From Zygnema cylindricum (taxonomy: Eukaryota; Streptophyta; Zygnematophyceae; Zygnematales; Zygnemataceae): a stretch of 64,000 bases of DNA. The position numbers and the translations under genes are program-made. The stretch spans positions 62,001 through 126,000 of the forward strand of contig JBBHKE010000833.1 in NCBI GenBank assembly GCA_037447655.1. Direction: 5' to 3'. The first letter of the stretch is position 1; every line of letters starts with the position of its first letter. Positions 11,523-25,500 of this stretch are shown in pieces. The notes beneath the pieces are model-generated. The model saw only the letters and a program-made list of their open reading frames with translations. It had not been told where the DNA came from and did no database searches.

Positions 11523-12198
11523 TAGTGTACGATATGCTAACAGCGATTAGCATTTGTGCTGTACTTTTGGGCCGGTAAAAATTATTTTCTTAATTTGCAA
11601 GAACGGTACGTTAAAAAATACTGGAAATGAAAAAATATCCACTACCCATCGCATGCCTTTGAACCCATTAAAAATAACGGAACTGAGCTGCCTTTCTTTT
11701 AAACGGAGCAGAACGGCCAATGGCTTCCCACCTTCCAGTGTAGTAGAACGGGTGGTACGTTTTCTAAATTCAGCATTGTGTTTCTGGCTTTTCTGCCAGT
11801 CAGCAGAACCATCAGCTTTAGCCGTGTAAGTACTGCATCCGATTCGCTGACTAGAAGAAAAAAAGTACATAACATTGGAGCATGTATTCACGCCCTAAGC
11901 ATGTACTTTTTACTGGTCTACAATTCCGCGCTGCTTTCAATCTATCAAATAGAAGAATCTTTGTTTTCAAAAAGTGCGATGGAAAAAATCAAAAATTGAT
12001 CAAGGTACAAAGGGGAGTACAGTATAGTACAGTACTGTACATCTATCACGTCTGTGGAGTACACACTGCACTGAATCGGTGAGTTCGCACTTTCTACTAC
12101 AGTACTGCACAGAACATGCCAACACAGAACAGTACACTACAACATTAGTGTCACAGAACAGGACACTTGTACAGTTTGCTGTGCCGTATTCGGTTTAA

Positions 12199-12202
<4 letters not shown>

Positions 12203-12239
<37 letters not shown>

Positions 12240-12257
12240 TCGAACTCTCCTGCCGCC
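12203..12257 (+). promoter_or_regulatory. (TC)n tract in 5' leader of the J-protein gene
   Basis: Some 15 TC dinucleotides (12203-12233) end about 25 bp before the ATG at 12258. CT/GA tracts are common in plant core promoters and 5' UTRs. No convincing TATA box is visible immediately upstream. Confidence 0.5.
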
Positions 12258-15200
12258 ATGGAGGCGTCCAATCGCGACGAGGCGGAGCGGTGCGCCGTGC
12301 TGGGCTTGCAGGCTTTGAAGGAAGGCAACCTCGCACGTGCCACGCGGCTAGCTGCAAAAGGCACGCGTCTGGCCCCTGATGACGCTCCAGCCACTCTACA
12401 AAGGCTCACAGCCTCTCTCGCTGGCGGCCCGGCACCGTCCGTACGTCCCAATTTTTGCGATTTTTTTGTTTTTTTTGTGTGTGAATGCTGTAGGGAAGCT
12501 TATTGGAAATGAATGAAAACCTGTCGCGGTTGATAGAGGAAACAATTTAATTTTCATATTTGAGAATTTTCGGATTGGTCTACATCTTTTTGGCTGTTGC
12601 CTTATGCAGTATTTTTAAGGTCTGGGGATCTGCTTTAAAAACCTGTGCTGTACAAAAGCTGTTCACTGGAAATCTTAAAATTTACCAGATCGGATTATCA
12701 ACAGGTGCTGATTTTGCTAGTCAATTTCCTGTCTTTTCATCACGTTTGCCTTCGTGGCTTTTTGATTATCTTAGCAGGATCAAGGTCAAACCCCCTTTTT
12801 TGTAATTAGTGCGGTTTTAATCAGAATAGGCTCAAATTGCTATAGCCTGATCCGTGTCAGGCACTAGAAATAGGCTTGAATCGCTATTAGCGACGTGTGG
12901 TTTATGTTAGTGTTATTAATTTTGATATACATTTGCGCAACGTGGGCGATTTTCAGCCCCTTACAAATTTATATTTATGAAAACAGTTAGTATTAATCTC
13001 GCTATTTTATGTTCAGGGAGCAAAAAAAACCGGCACTAATTAGTGTTTTTAGCTCTAATAAACGATTCACGGTGTTGTACTCCGCACGAATTTATGAACG
13101 TAGAGTTAGTATGGATTAGTCAATGTCACGTACAAATCACCCTTGAGAGGACACAAACGTTTTTTTTCCAATTCACCGTAGACTGCTTAATTATACATTC
13201 TCAGATGTATAGTTTTCATAGTAAAAAATGGTGTATTCCATGTGAAGAGTAATAATAAGCTGGGAACCACCTGAACTGCAATAGTACAATGTTTTGCTGG
13301 AATCTAAGTGGTAATGGACCTTATCTATGTGACATCTGTTGGAAGAAAGATTTTTGGGGTCTATTATCTCGCGCCACACATGGTTATGGATAGAGTTACT
13401 GAACATCCCTGAGTTCTGAATGATATGCAATGAATGAATTTCACACTGAAATCTGAATGATAGACTGACTGTTTGTAATTGTGCTGCAGCCAGAATTTAA
13501 TCCCGAAAGTGTGGAGGCGGTAAAACGTATCCGCAGATGTTCAGATTACTATGAGATCCTTGAGGTCACCAAGCAGAGTACAGAAGAAGAAATCAAACGG
13601 GCCTATCGAAAGGTATGAATGGATTACCATTGCATCTCATTACCTGGCAGTTCGGTCCTTCTGGATGTCACTTATGCTGAAGAAGCTACTATGAGTTTTG
13701 AAGTTATTGTTTTGGCTGTTGATTTTCCTTCTTGGTTGTGGTTGAAGTCGTTGTAATTCAAGGAAGTTCGGATATGACCTTTGCTTCTTTTTCTTTTATC
13801 ATGTACGTCTCAACTTTTGAAGCATAGCATGGGAAGGGCTGTCATAGTCTGAAAAGGAAGGCTTGTAAGACTTGGATTCAGTACGCTTTTGCGTTTGTGC
13901 AGGATGGCATTTATACTTAGAGAATTCCACTGATATAACAAAGTGCGGTCTAACAACACCTAGTTTTTGCTAGAGCTTTTACTGTTGTTACAGTATTTTG
14001 TTTTTTCACTGATGGCATTACCTACCATGTATTCTTGTTAACATACAGTTTTGTAATCTAGAGATACATTTGAATAGTAGTAGGCTAATGTGACTGTTTG
14101 TTTAGAGCCATGCATGAAGCTTTGCAAAATTTTGAAGAAATCCTTGCAAAGGGTGGGTTCATTTTGACTCCCATGTTGTCTTTGTACCTGCGCCCTTATC
14201 TTTATCCGCACCTGCTGAAGTATTTTTTTGTGCATACACTGAAATTTTCGAATATCCAAGGTCAAATGCTGTTTGTAAGGAATACTTGAGCCTATTTACT
14301 CTGATTGCCCAATTACTATCAACTTTCAGGAAACAGAAAACTGAAACCGAATCTTTTTCTGGAGATAATCGCTAGGTGTGGATTAGTTCTGGATGAAAGG
14401 CTCCAGTTGATGGTGTAATTCCATGTTAACGGCTGTAAGCCCTGTGCCAAATGATTGTGCAATCAGTCAGTGATTGTAAATGAATAGATCGCGATTTTGA
14501 CACTAGATTTTGACAATTGATCGTGATACTCTGTATATCGGTACTCGTCAATGACTCTATACCGGCGCCCCTAAATTTTACCCCTCGAACCTAAACTAGA
14601 CTTAAAATAACTTAAATTAGTATTGATGCCACTAATTAACGTTAATTCTTTAAATGGTTCAGAATCAGCCGCGCCATTTGGAACTGAATCAGAATTAGTA
14701 ACATTAATATAAAACCCACGCGAATCATTTCTTTACTCTAATAATGATTCACGGTGTAGTTGTCTTGCATTTGCCTATGCATCTGATGTCATGTGTAATT
14801 TTTTGGAGGGGAGATATGGTGATGGCAGTTGTCATTAAAAGTGCATCCGGATAAGAACAAGGCACCTGGGGCAGAAGAAGCATTTAAAGGTGAGATTGCA
14901 CCACTGCTTACAAGCTTGTTGGAATTGAAGGGGAATGAAACAGGCCGCTGCAAAATCCTGCCCTTCCGGCTTTGTTCATTTGAAAAGCCTTCATCTTTTT
15001 TTTTCTGAATGCATTCAGCCTCGCCCTGGTTACATCCAGTTTTACCCTTTTTCAGTGTCTTCTTTATGCAAGCCCTCTCTTGTGCATCTTTGTAAAACAT
15101 GATTCACTTCTTAATCTTGTCAGATAATGCTGTGAATCTAGAACAGGGGGAATACTGCATGTGTATCTGTTTGGCGTCCAGTCACGACTTTAACGGTTAT

Positions 15201-18200
15201 GTTTTGTCTGTTATGTTGTCTTTCAATAATTTCATCAATCAAGTGATGTACTTACCTTGTTGTGCCACTTGCCAACGCATACGTGCCTTTCTTAGCTACA
15301 TGCTCTCTTTCATGTAGCAATATTCAAGGATTTTGCATCTTTGCCTCATCCTTTTGATCTTTCTCTAGGAGTTCGGATTCGAGCATTTTTTTTTTGTGTG
15401 GTTTAGGCCTCCGATTAAGGTTTTCAAATTCATAAGTTTTCTTCTCAATTTCCATATCTGGCTGTATTTCTGAAAACTTGGTGACAGATTTTCGTATGAA
15501 TTCAGTGCAGCGTTTACTTAGACATTGCCTCAGTGCAGCGTTTACTTAGACATTGCCTCTTTACCTGGGTTTAAATTATAAGAAAAATTTTAATGAATGA
15601 ATTGCTGAGGTATGTTCATACGTGTCTGTATCCTCGTGATCTTGTTACCAGTAAGGGCTAGAATTCAAAACCTGCTGAAGCCAACTTTTATTGCTGTGCA
15701 ACACTGGATGGAAAACAGTTGTGACATTAGAATTTCACAGGGATTCGGCTGTATGATTTCTTTTCGAACTTTTGCCCATCTTTTTGAATTTATTCTTCCC
15801 AGAATAGAATTGGAATGAAACTGAGAAGGTTCTCAATTTTATGCCCTTCATTAATTTTCATGAGTAGCTGTGGAGTGAAGTTGGAGAGGGAGGGAAGCGT
15901 GCCCCTCATTGACAGATTACTTTTCAACGTTTTCATCACTTTTTACATCTTTTTTAAATGCTCCAAAGTACTTTTATATTGTGGGGATGGCCAAGACTAT
16001 TCAGGATTCAGGGTTTAGTGTTTTGTTTTCGGTTTTTGGTCCCAAATGCATTGGTTTAACTTGACATTTTTGCCATTATTCTTGACAGTATCCTAGTAGG
16101 TCGTTGCATAGGACTTCAATCAAGACAGTTTAGAGACATACAGATATTGAATGCGATTTGAGACTTGTGACCCGTTTCACCGATAGACTCTTGTCGGGGG
16201 ACCTAAGTTTGTAGCACAACAATTATATTAAACTGCCCATTGTTATAAGAGTTGATAACAGTCATCTGGTCTCGACCTTTTTTAGCTGAACATCATAAAA
16301 TAGTGACATTATGACGCTATTTAAGGAGTGGACTACAATTTGCCACTTCTCCTTGCACTAAGTTAGTATTATATATTCTTATTTTGCATTAACATTAATG
16401 AATCATTAACGGTAATAACGATGGGCAGTGTAGCATGAAGTTCGTTGTTTTCGCTACGAAACTGGTATTAAGACGTTTTTTGCGACCCTGTTCGTGCACG
16501 AAAAGGCCCTTACAGGTTGTGACATTTGAGGCGCCAGCTAACAAGATTTGTTCCTTGCCTTTTCACTGGCACTCCATGTCCACCAAAATTTTCCCCCAAG
16601 TCCTCCTTGAAACGTCGTGTGGAGAATTTTAACAGAAAGCTTAAGCGCGTTTTTAGGCAAACTTCCGTATTCACGTCTACATCTACAGTCTGATAAATGA
16701 TAACGCTGTATGGTATACTCCGATTAGGTTTGGTCAATATTGTGACGTGCGTGTTCACAAAGATAGTCATGTTGACCAACCAAGCTGCTTAGGTGGGAGT
16801 ACCCCTACTGTTTCTAAAGCACTTAATTGTCCCAGTGCTGTTCTTGCCTTTCTGTGCAGCCATCTCTGTTGACTGCTGAGTATGACAATGCTCTGTCTTG
16901 CGCAGCGGTGTCAAAGGCATTTCAATGTCTAAGTGATGCGGATGCTCGAGCCGGATACGATCGAGGCGAACGTGAAGGCACTCAAGAACGATATCATAGG
17001 AGACAACAACATGGCAACAGGCACGGAGGGGTCTCTCCGTTTTTTGCTGAAGATGCATTCGACCCTAATGAGGTCTTCAATGCATTTTTCGGCATGCACG
17101 GTTTGCGCCATATGAATGGTATGTTTTTGTAAAGACTCTGATCTTTGTGGTCTAGTGGTTTTCTACTGTAGATTATGATTTACATAGGAAATAGACATGT
17201 TATTGCAATTTGTGGACACCACACTTGGGACAGTTTTTGGTTTCTTTTACTTCTTTGCCCCAGATGTCTCCTTTTCAATATTGTTTTTGTTCATTTTTGC
17301 CTCGGTTCGCCTGTATGTCAGTGATTGAACAATTTCAAATATATGGCAGTGAATTTTCCAGTCATACTGACACTGTATATTATTCCATCATCTGGATAGA
17401 ATTGATGTGACGTGTGTATGGTCTATTTCAAGTCTAATCTCGCACACATTTGAGCCAGCCATGTCAATGCGACCAATTTTTTTTGGTAATTCCTATAGCA
17501 TTTTATTTCTACACACTTTATTGTAATACTTTTCAGCATCGAATGACAGAGTTGTACTTTTTTCTCTTCATTTCTTGCATTTCTTGCTGTCTCATTGTTG
17601 TCATCGACCTAGGGTAGATATTAGAGCATTCTAGAAGCTTGGAAGAGGATGTTAGTGGAAGATTTTTTTAGTGTTCTAAAGTGTCGCAGTGACAAGGGAA
17701 TATCACCAAGCATTCTTGAAGGAATATGAGCATCAAGACGTTGAATGGCCCAGATGAACTACGACCAAAATTGGAAATGCTTTTATAGAGATGACCATAT
17801 TTACTCCTGGCACTTGTTATAAGAAATTTCTAGAGCTTAGTTACCACTCGTGTATTTGTGTATGCTGTATGCTGTTCCTTGTAATAAGGCTATGCTTGTC
17901 GGTTCCCTGTATGATAGATGGTGATATGGTGTTATGGAAAGATGGTGATACAGTTGCTTTTGCATGTCAATATTTTCCCTTTTTTTTTACCTTCAACTGG
18001 TTTTGTTTGATTTAGATGTCTAGTAACGGTTTGCATATGGACAATCCGATTTTCTTGCAGTCGGTTGGCTTTTAAGCACTGAACTGATGCTATACCGATC
18101 CAGAATGCTAATTACAAGGGTTTTTATGTAAAAGATGACCAAGTAGGTTTGAGGGGCTGTTTCATGCAGGTCGAGTGTACAGGGCAGATTTTGGACAGAG

Positions 18201-19803
18201 AGGTGCAGGAAACAGAATGCATGCCGGTACAAGTGTAGGACCGAGTGTGTTGGGTCTACTGCAACTGCTGCCGCTGCTTTTTATTTTTCTCTATGCTCTC
18301 ATGCCACCTTCAGAATCACTCTACAGCCTTCAGCGGATAGAACCCTATGTACTTGAACGGAGAACAAAGTAAGTGACCCATTTGCGTTGAATGTTTTGTC
18401 TGCATTCTGAATCAAATTTGCATGTAAAATATAGAGTAGTGTGCAAGGTATTTGTCAGGCAGGATAACTCTTGAATTGCACTGCTGTGGTAATTAATATG
18501 GGGTACAGTGCTTTTAGTTCATGCATATCTGTGGTGTGTTCTATAGTAGTTCAGGATCCAGAATACTCAAGCGAAAGAACAACGAATTTTTGAGGTTGCT
18601 GTAATTTGATTACCTCAAAAACAGTTAAGGGTTAGTTACACAAGATGGACACTTCCTGACATTTTACAAAATGAAATATATATTGAATCTTTTCACCAGA
18701 ACAACTCCATGAAAGTTAAACAAGCCGTTGTGTGGACTCAGAAAATTAAAGCTGAACAGAGCATGGCCACTCTCAATTGCATGCTGTTGTGCAGATGACA
18801 GGATTAGTGTAGATAAGTGGAGGATATTTGTACAATTGAGGATATTTGTCGGGGCAATAGTTTCAGTTTGCCAAAAATGTGTCTACTGAGAGATAACCTC
18901 TAAAAATTAAATATAATCTAGTGCATTCACAAGTGAACTGCTTTTGTCATGCCAAAGCAGTGAATCCAGATGGCACTCTGGAACCGGTTCAGTTTCATAA
19001 CGAGTTAGTGTCCTAATTCAATGCTCATTTGAAGGTCAATTGTTTCTTCAGGGGAACGGTAGAATTGGAGTACAGCTGTTCTGGTACATTTTTACTTGGA
19101 GTCTTGCAGTTGAGTATCTGGGATATGGCTGCCATGTTGTTTTGCAGTGATTTAGGAGTTCGTTATTTTGTTCAATCGGAAGATTTCGATACAAAGCATC
19201 CGGTCAATAGCAGGCAGCGACGTAGAGTCGATCATCAGGTGGAGTCAGATTACAGGTATGTGATTACGAATCCTCACTGAGCAGTCAGTAATGTACAACA
19301 GGACCATATCAGTATTACATACCTGTTATCATTAATTTTTGTCTCCCTTTGTAATTTCAGGATCAGCTCTTTATCAAGTCGTATGCCGGGTTTTCATAAA
19401 TGTCACCGCAATATGGTCTTTTCCATAATGCGTAGTCTTTTCTTTTCCTGCATTTTAGTTTGTGGAAATGCACAGTGTGAGTATATTGCTTCCGGAACAT
19501 TGTTTACCTGTTTCTCTTTTTCCCAAGAGTATTTTTTGCCTCCCACGTTCAACTTGGTGTTTCCATTTGTGTGTGACCGCTGGTGGTAACTACTGATATG
19601 CCTTCGCAGGATACCACGTTGTATTTGCTTTATTAATTCTGTCCCAGCGCTGTATTGTTGTATACAGGGAAACCGTCAGTATTCGATGTCATAATGAACG
19701 TGTGCAACAGGCCAAGTTTTATCGCTGGGGGCAACTTCAAAAAGCAAAGGAGATGAACATGCCAAATTGTGTGGAGCTCAATCGTCTACAACGGGCCTTC
19801 TAG
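12258..19803 (+). CDS. ER-type DnaJ (DNAJB12/14-like) co-chaperone, 7 exons
   Basis: Exons: 12258-12440, 13490-13612, 14829-14889, 16906-17118, 18170-18368, 19148-19255, 19668-19803. All are GT-AG and in phase, giving 340 residues. The N-terminus is helical (MEASNRDEAERCAVLGLQ; repeat-like EGNLARATRLAAKGTRL), as in DNAJB12/14. The J domain starts near residue 80 (DYYEILEV) with the Hsp70-activating HPD at 108-110 (KVHPDKNKAPGAEEAFK), then KAFQCLSDADARAGYDRG. A single membrane segment lies at about 221-238 (VLGLLQLLPLLFIFLYALM). The C-terminal part (VRYFVQSEDF to CVELNRLQRAF) matches DUF1977. The family recruits Hsp70 at the ER membrane for membrane-protein quality control, with the J domain cytosolic. 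No Gly/Phe or zinc-finger region. The ATG context GCCGCCATGG is strong. Introns hold at least three TA-flanked elements. Confidence 0.95.
12873..13074. mobile_element. About 202-bp TA-flanked element in J-protein intron 1
   Basis: The right end ATAAACGATTCACGGTG is clear. The left end (GGCTTGAATCGCTATTAGCG after TA) is decayed in its first bases. The interior GTTAGTATTAATCTCGCTATT and CCGGCACTAATTAGTGT matches the subfamily of the element at 2179-2400. Confidence 0.6.
14525..14756. mobile_element. TA-flanked element in J-protein intron 2
   Basis: The right end TAATGATTCACGGTG precedes TA (14757-14758). The left part (GACTCTATACCGGCGCCCCT at about 14551) is the inverted counterpart of the right arm of the 9701-10254 element. 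The left terminus is decayed, so its start is approximate. It ends 72 bp before the HPD exon. Confidence 0.55.
15503..15558. repeat. 28-bp perfect tandem duplication
   Basis: Two exact head-to-tail copies start at 15503 and 15531 (each begins CAGTGCAGCGTTTACTTAGA). It lies in intron 3 of the J-protein gene. Exactness suggests a recent slippage or repair event. Confidence 0.95.
16325..16430. mobile_element. Partial TA-flanked element, GTGGACTACAA subfamily
   Basis: The right end AATAACGATGGGCAGTG precedes TA (16431-16432). The block TAAGGAGTGGACTACAATTT and CACTAAGTTAGT matches those at 7830-7885 and (inverted) 26800-26860. The left terminus is not resolved and may extend toward 16250. Intron 3 of the J-protein gene. 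Confidence 0.5.
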
Positions 19804-22529
19804 GAGTTTGAATTCAATATTCCTCATATCCCAACAGAGTTATTTTGTTTCTCGCATCACAACAAAGTCCTCTTGTAAAGCTAGGTTTCCCTATGATTGC
19901 AACCTATTGTGGTATGTGTAGACAATCTGTTTTCTGCACTATAAATAGAAGGGAATTATGGATTTCTTTTGCAGACATTATTGGCTGGGCTAATAGCCAC
20001 TGGTGCAATGATGTGCATAAGAGATTATCGAAGGCTTTTTTAAGAAGAGACAGTTCAGTACAGAGTCGAGAGTCTTGAGTTTAATACATATTCAGCTGTT
20101 ATGTTGTGATTAAAGTGATGTAAAAAAGATGAGACGGGGCTGCTTTTTTTCTGGGTTTTGAAGTGGGAAGTCAGCAACCCTATTTTGCTGTTTCTTGGTT
20201 CTCGACCCGTGTAAGTAATCACTTACCAGCTTCAAGGTCCGGGGTTAATTGTTGGTGATTATTATTGTTCATGTAAATGCCATAACAAACTTATCGATAT
20301 GTTAAAATCACATTTTTATTTTTACCAGAATAGGTAATCATTCACATTTCATATGTGATGGAAGGTCTAATAATGGTTTTGTTCTGTGCCTTTTCACTGA
20401 AGATTTTTCCAAAGGTATTAAGAGGATGATGCCTAAAACTTAGTTTGCGGGTATAGGCAATCGGTTTTGGGATATTGCGTATTATTATAGGCAAGAATCG
20501 ATGACAAACAACAACTGTGTTTTTTTAGTATTTTTTTTTAGGAATTGTGGTTGTAGATAATCTATACAATTGCAGTTTGTCCTATACCGGCTAGGTTTTG
20601 TCTAGACCCCAGTGCATGCGTATACATCATAGTTCAAATGTGTGAAAATAATTGGAAATGCTACATGTGGCTTACCACGAGAAAACCATATGATACGTGT
20701 ATAGTATGCCGAAACCATATATAGCAGTTCAAGGTGATTTTGCAGATTTTAACTGTGGTATACATGACATCTGCCAATCAAGTGAAGGCCACAGGGAAGA
20801 GGTGAAGGCATGCTATCTGAGGTACTTCATGATGATGTAAGGGTTGTTCCACAGTGTCACTTGGAAGCACAGATTCTGGCCCTTACTGGTCGTAGATGCC
20901 ACTGTCGATTATCTGTTTTGCATCGGTTGCACTGTTGTACCTTTTATTCAGGTTATCTTAAAAACAGTGGTAAGCATGAGTGAAATTTTCTAGTTGTGAA
21001 TTGAACTGGATTTTATCTGTCAACTTGCAACAGTGGATTTTTGATGAAGAGAAGTCGCTGATAGATTTTATGGACCGTCAGAGCCTAATGATGCTTATGG
21101 GATAGGAGTGGAATATAAGTGTATTACCAAAAGGAAAAACTTAATCAAAGCATTCAAAGATTCTCGAACAAAAATAGGCTCGCCATTTCTACAAGTCAAG
21201 CTAAGAAGCTTAAGAAACTGAACGCGGATATTGTAACAATCAAAATTACTGTAACTGTCGAGCAAAAACTATTAGCGGTTGTTGTGATTATCATGTTCTG
21301 TCGACAATATCAGGAAGTTGTTTGTTTTAAAATTTGAACAGGTAAATGCCCACAAGAGAAATGATTTTTTGTTCTTCTTTTCTAATCATAAATAATCACT
21401 GTGAAAGCAATGTTCACAACTAGACGCTGTAAATTCTCTGCTCATACCAGGAAGAAAAAAAAGCAATGAGAGAAAACATGGGAACAAAGGAGATGAATAG
21501 CCGGAAAAAATAAAAACCGAACAAGGGAGGAAGCTGATGTGTAAAGAAAAGGAAAACAAAAAGTTGTGAATGCGCATAGAAGGGCAAACTAACAAATATC
21601 GGGGAAAAAAATAAAAGCTTGTGAAATGTGGATGTGGACTGGATCCCTTGGTGGAATGTCTGGGAAGCCCTGCCTTTCATCTATCATCATGCTTCGTCAA
21701 TGGAGATAGGCAACTTGCGCTCATTGAAGGGCAACTGAGACACTTTGACGGTAAAAAACAGTGAGAAGGCTCGGCGAAGGACACCACAGACACCTGGATT
21801 CAAATGTTTTTCGTACACGATAGCGTAAGAAATTGTCAAAGAAAATCTCAGCCTCAAATGGGACAAACTGATTCGTTGGGTCTCGTATGGTATGGTCTTG
21901 TTGGTTAGGATTTGATTATGGTCTTCAGCGTAAATAATTTAAGTAAATTGGTTTCAGGAATCCCAGCTGTTGCTTTTGTTGTTATTTTTGTCATTTGCCA
22001 TCCATTTCATTTTCCCTTTCTCTTTCCCTTCCCTTTCACCGGGCCTAGTGGTGAGAGTGATATGCAATAAGCAATCTCAATGAAAACTTTATACCATAGT
22101 TTAAATGTGCGACAAGTGGAAATACTATGTCCTCTTTCCCCGTACTAACAAGTACTCTACCCAAGAAAAACTGTGCAATACGAATATAGTACGGGGAGAC
22201 AAGACATAGAGCTTCCACATGTTTTTGCACATTTAAACCATGTTTTAAACACAGCGGGCTGCTTACCTTGGTGCACTTTTCTTCTAAATAGACTTTTCTT
22301 GACTAAAAGGACAAGCAACACCTTTCAGTTAAATTGAATTGCATTGGTTATTGCATTAAAATTTGCGCGGCTACAAAACAAAGTGAACGAATTTTCATTA
22401 AAGCCAGATAAGTACAAACCAACTGCAATTCTGTATCTTTTTGTGGCAAGGTACTCCAAATACACCTGAATGCTAACTAAAAAAATGCAATCTGGAAAGA
22501 AATTGCTCATCATATAAAGTCATTTCAAA
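19804..22529. other. Convergent intergenic region
   Basis: It lies between the stop codons of the plus-strand J-protein gene and the minus-strand DHHC gene, so it should contain both 3' UTRs. Open frames here are short and unconvincing. 21440-21610 is purine-rich on the plus strand. A 150-bp hairpin at 22093-22242 is the only strong structure. Confidence 0.5.
22093..22242. repeat. 150-bp foldback (two about 55-bp arms, 39-nt loop)
   Basis: The left arm 22093-22147 (ACCATAGTTTAAATGTGC ... CCCCGTACTA) pairs with the right arm 22187-22242 (TAGTACGGGG ... GCACATTTAAACCATG), with a few bulges and mismatches. This could be an inverted-repeat element remnant or a small-RNA hairpin. A diverged single-arm relative may occur at 20628-20680. 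No flanking target duplication was recognised. Confidence 0.7.
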
Positions 22530-25500
22530 TTACATACGGAGTCCCAAATTGTTGTTCTCTGTTGTAATCTCTACAGAGTTACTTTCACCATGTTGCCCTC
22601 TTCGATAATAGTCCCTCCCTGATGCATTTCCATAATGTGTTTGAGAATCCTCACTACTAAGACCTCTATGTCCCTTCCCTCCATCTCGCCAATCTCCGTT
22701 TCCATCTGTAGACCCTCTCCTGCCTCGATTGTTCCTCTCCCTCTCTTTCAAAGGTGGGTCATCTCCCAGCCTTTGCATATCCAGAGGCTGGTATTCCTTA
22801 GTACTAGGAGACCGTGTCCCTGAGGAAGCTCGGGAAGATGTACGAGAAATAGGTTTTGAGGGGACTCGAGGAACCACACCTGCCAAAGTGGGGCCTTGCG
22901 GTACGGATGTGAGGACTTCCGCCCGAAAATTGTTGCGAGAAGGAGGAACAGGAGAACAGAGCGTCTCATAGATGTTATGCAACGCTCCGCGATTGTACGG
23001 GTTTGTCTTCTTATCATATCGGTAACGGAAGTTCTCGTAGGTAGTCTGCGAAAACAGAGGTACGTGTAATTAGAGAAAACCAAAAAGTACAAAGACAAAC
23101 AGACAGGAAAACCATGCAGTAGGTAAGTTAAAGAAGCCGCGTTAGAGTGGTAACAAGAAGCAGTTGAGGAGAAGTTTGACAGATGACAAAACCACAAAAG
23201 TATGTGTTCATCATGAGGTAGACATGGGAAAGTAGGGAGAATTCAAGACTACCTGATTGGAGAGCATGAGATACGTATGGAAAGATGTCAGACCGCCTAC
23301 AAACCAAACGGCTATAAAAGTGTACGCCATGAGGACCACGGCAACAGGTGATTTCGCCATGGCTTTCCATAAATTACGCGGGTGGGCGTTTTGATCTTTA
23401 CTGTAATTATTGTCCATAAGCACCTTAATTTGGACGGCACAAATCGCGAAAACAAAGATGCACAACAGAGTTGTTGACGAAACAAATGCAAAGAAGTAGC
23501 GATAATTTCTCTGCAATCACACATTCCAATGTTTAGCTTTAGTGCTTAGCACAAATAGGAAGAGTGTTTTTTGAGTTTAGACTGATAATAAGCGCAGATT
23601 CCGTGATCAAAATGCAGGAAGAAGATTATGTAAAACATCAGAGGAGAGCTCAGACATAAAAGAGGAAGTGAAGGGAGGTAAAGAATGAACGAGAGAGAGA
23701 AAGCTAATGAGTGGATAAAAGGTACCAGACAATCAATTCAACAAAAATCTCCATGAGCGAGAAGAAAATCAGGGAATTTAAGACTGACATACAAACCAAT
23801 GAAACACAAGTTGGCGACAGGGAGACAGTATAGTGCAAAGAGGTGGCAATTTTCACTTAGCGAGGGCACTAGGAATAAGAGGGAAGAGATGACTGCAACA
23901 GGAAAGAGCCAACAAGCAGAAAGGCATAGGGTAGAAAGAGTGAAAAAGAACTTGGATGCAAAACCAAACAGAATGAGATGGTTCTAATGCAGAAAAAGAT
24001 TGCCAACACACACCCCAAAATCACATACCACCCAGCACACACCCCACCCCCAAGACTACAAAGCATGCATACAAACCTCTTAACACCCCTAGAACTTCAA
24101 TTAATATGTCACAGAAATCTCTTCACCGCCATTCCAAAATCTCCTAATTTGCATCCTACCAAGATCTCCCGGTTTCCTAGCACTTACGCCTCTTTGAAGG
24201 GAAAAATACAATTGAAAGTCATTCAAAGCATTCGCCATTTCCTTAACCATCCAGCAATACACCACCTTCATAAGTTTTTGCTGTGTTTCCTAAGCATCTT
24301 AAAGGTCCAAATTTCCAGTCTTTCCCTCTCCTAACTGCCTCGCTCTATGCCTCTCACCTTTGAAATAATAACAACCAAAGACATCCACACAGTCCAAAAC
24401 GCATCCTACACCTAAGGACCAGAATCGCCGCAGCCTTGTGTTTGTACACATTTCCTCTATTCACAGCTATGTCAAATTCACCTCTTTAAGATTACAAGAC
24501 AGTAAAGGTTTTTACTTTTGAATAAACATGGTTTGTTCCCTCCTGAAACCTTGAATGTCCCAAATAAATCCTAACACATGCAAAACCTAAAAAGCGTCAT
24601 ACATATCCTACTGCCCCAGGGAAAATCACATGATAAGCCATTGAAACTTCTAATTCATTACAGTACATTGACAGAAATCTTAACCCCGCAATACCTCATT
24701 ATCGCCTTGAAATATAGCATATACCAAGAAATCTATAATCAGAGATACTTCTTCGTTCTACTCAACAGATAAGAAGCTCAATTCCACTCACAGTAGTGAT
24801 ATAAGTTTGGTCCCATCAAGGCCAGCAAAACTGTTTGTTATTCAGGCACAAAAATGTAAACTACCTTAACCATACGGCAGCAAACCAGATTCCTGTTCAG
24901 CTTGCGGTCAAAAGTTTAAACTTGATATAAAAGGCATCCCTGTCAAGATTGCCGAACATCCGGAATTCTATTCAGACTTTCAGATAACATTTGACCTGAA
25001 TTTTTTTTTAAATGATCACCCAATGTGGTGACTAATTTTTTTTACCGCAAACAGAGGTAGATCACTTGGTAGATGTCAACGAGCAAAATTGGTTCCAAAG
25101 TACAAATTGCAGGTATTTTAACTAAAATGAATTAAAATTGCACATTTCTTAGCATTATACAAAGTCTGAAAGTATTTGATGATGTCATATCACAAGACAT
25201 TGCAGCCTTTGCAATACCATATCCACCATTTTCCTTTCAAAAATACCAAGTGAGCTATTGAACAAACGTGTCTAAACCTAAGACTTTTGACTTGTGAAGT
25301 AGTTAGCAAAAAATGTCAAGAAAAATCTTCATGGTCTACTTCCCAGCGGATGTATTCATCTAATCCATATGAAAGGGAGCAACAAACTGGAAGAAGAAAG
25401 AAAGATGCAAGCGATGAATAAGGGCGAGAATAAGGGGAAAAGGGTTGAGAGGCAAGTGTAAGAAAAAGGGTAAGGAAATGGTGAGGGAAGAAGCGATGCA

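Noticed and set aside
19370-19420. Alternative J-protein exon after an AG at 19370
   Set aside because: It is in phase but lacks DUF1977 similarity; joining 19255 directly to 19668 restores the family sequence.
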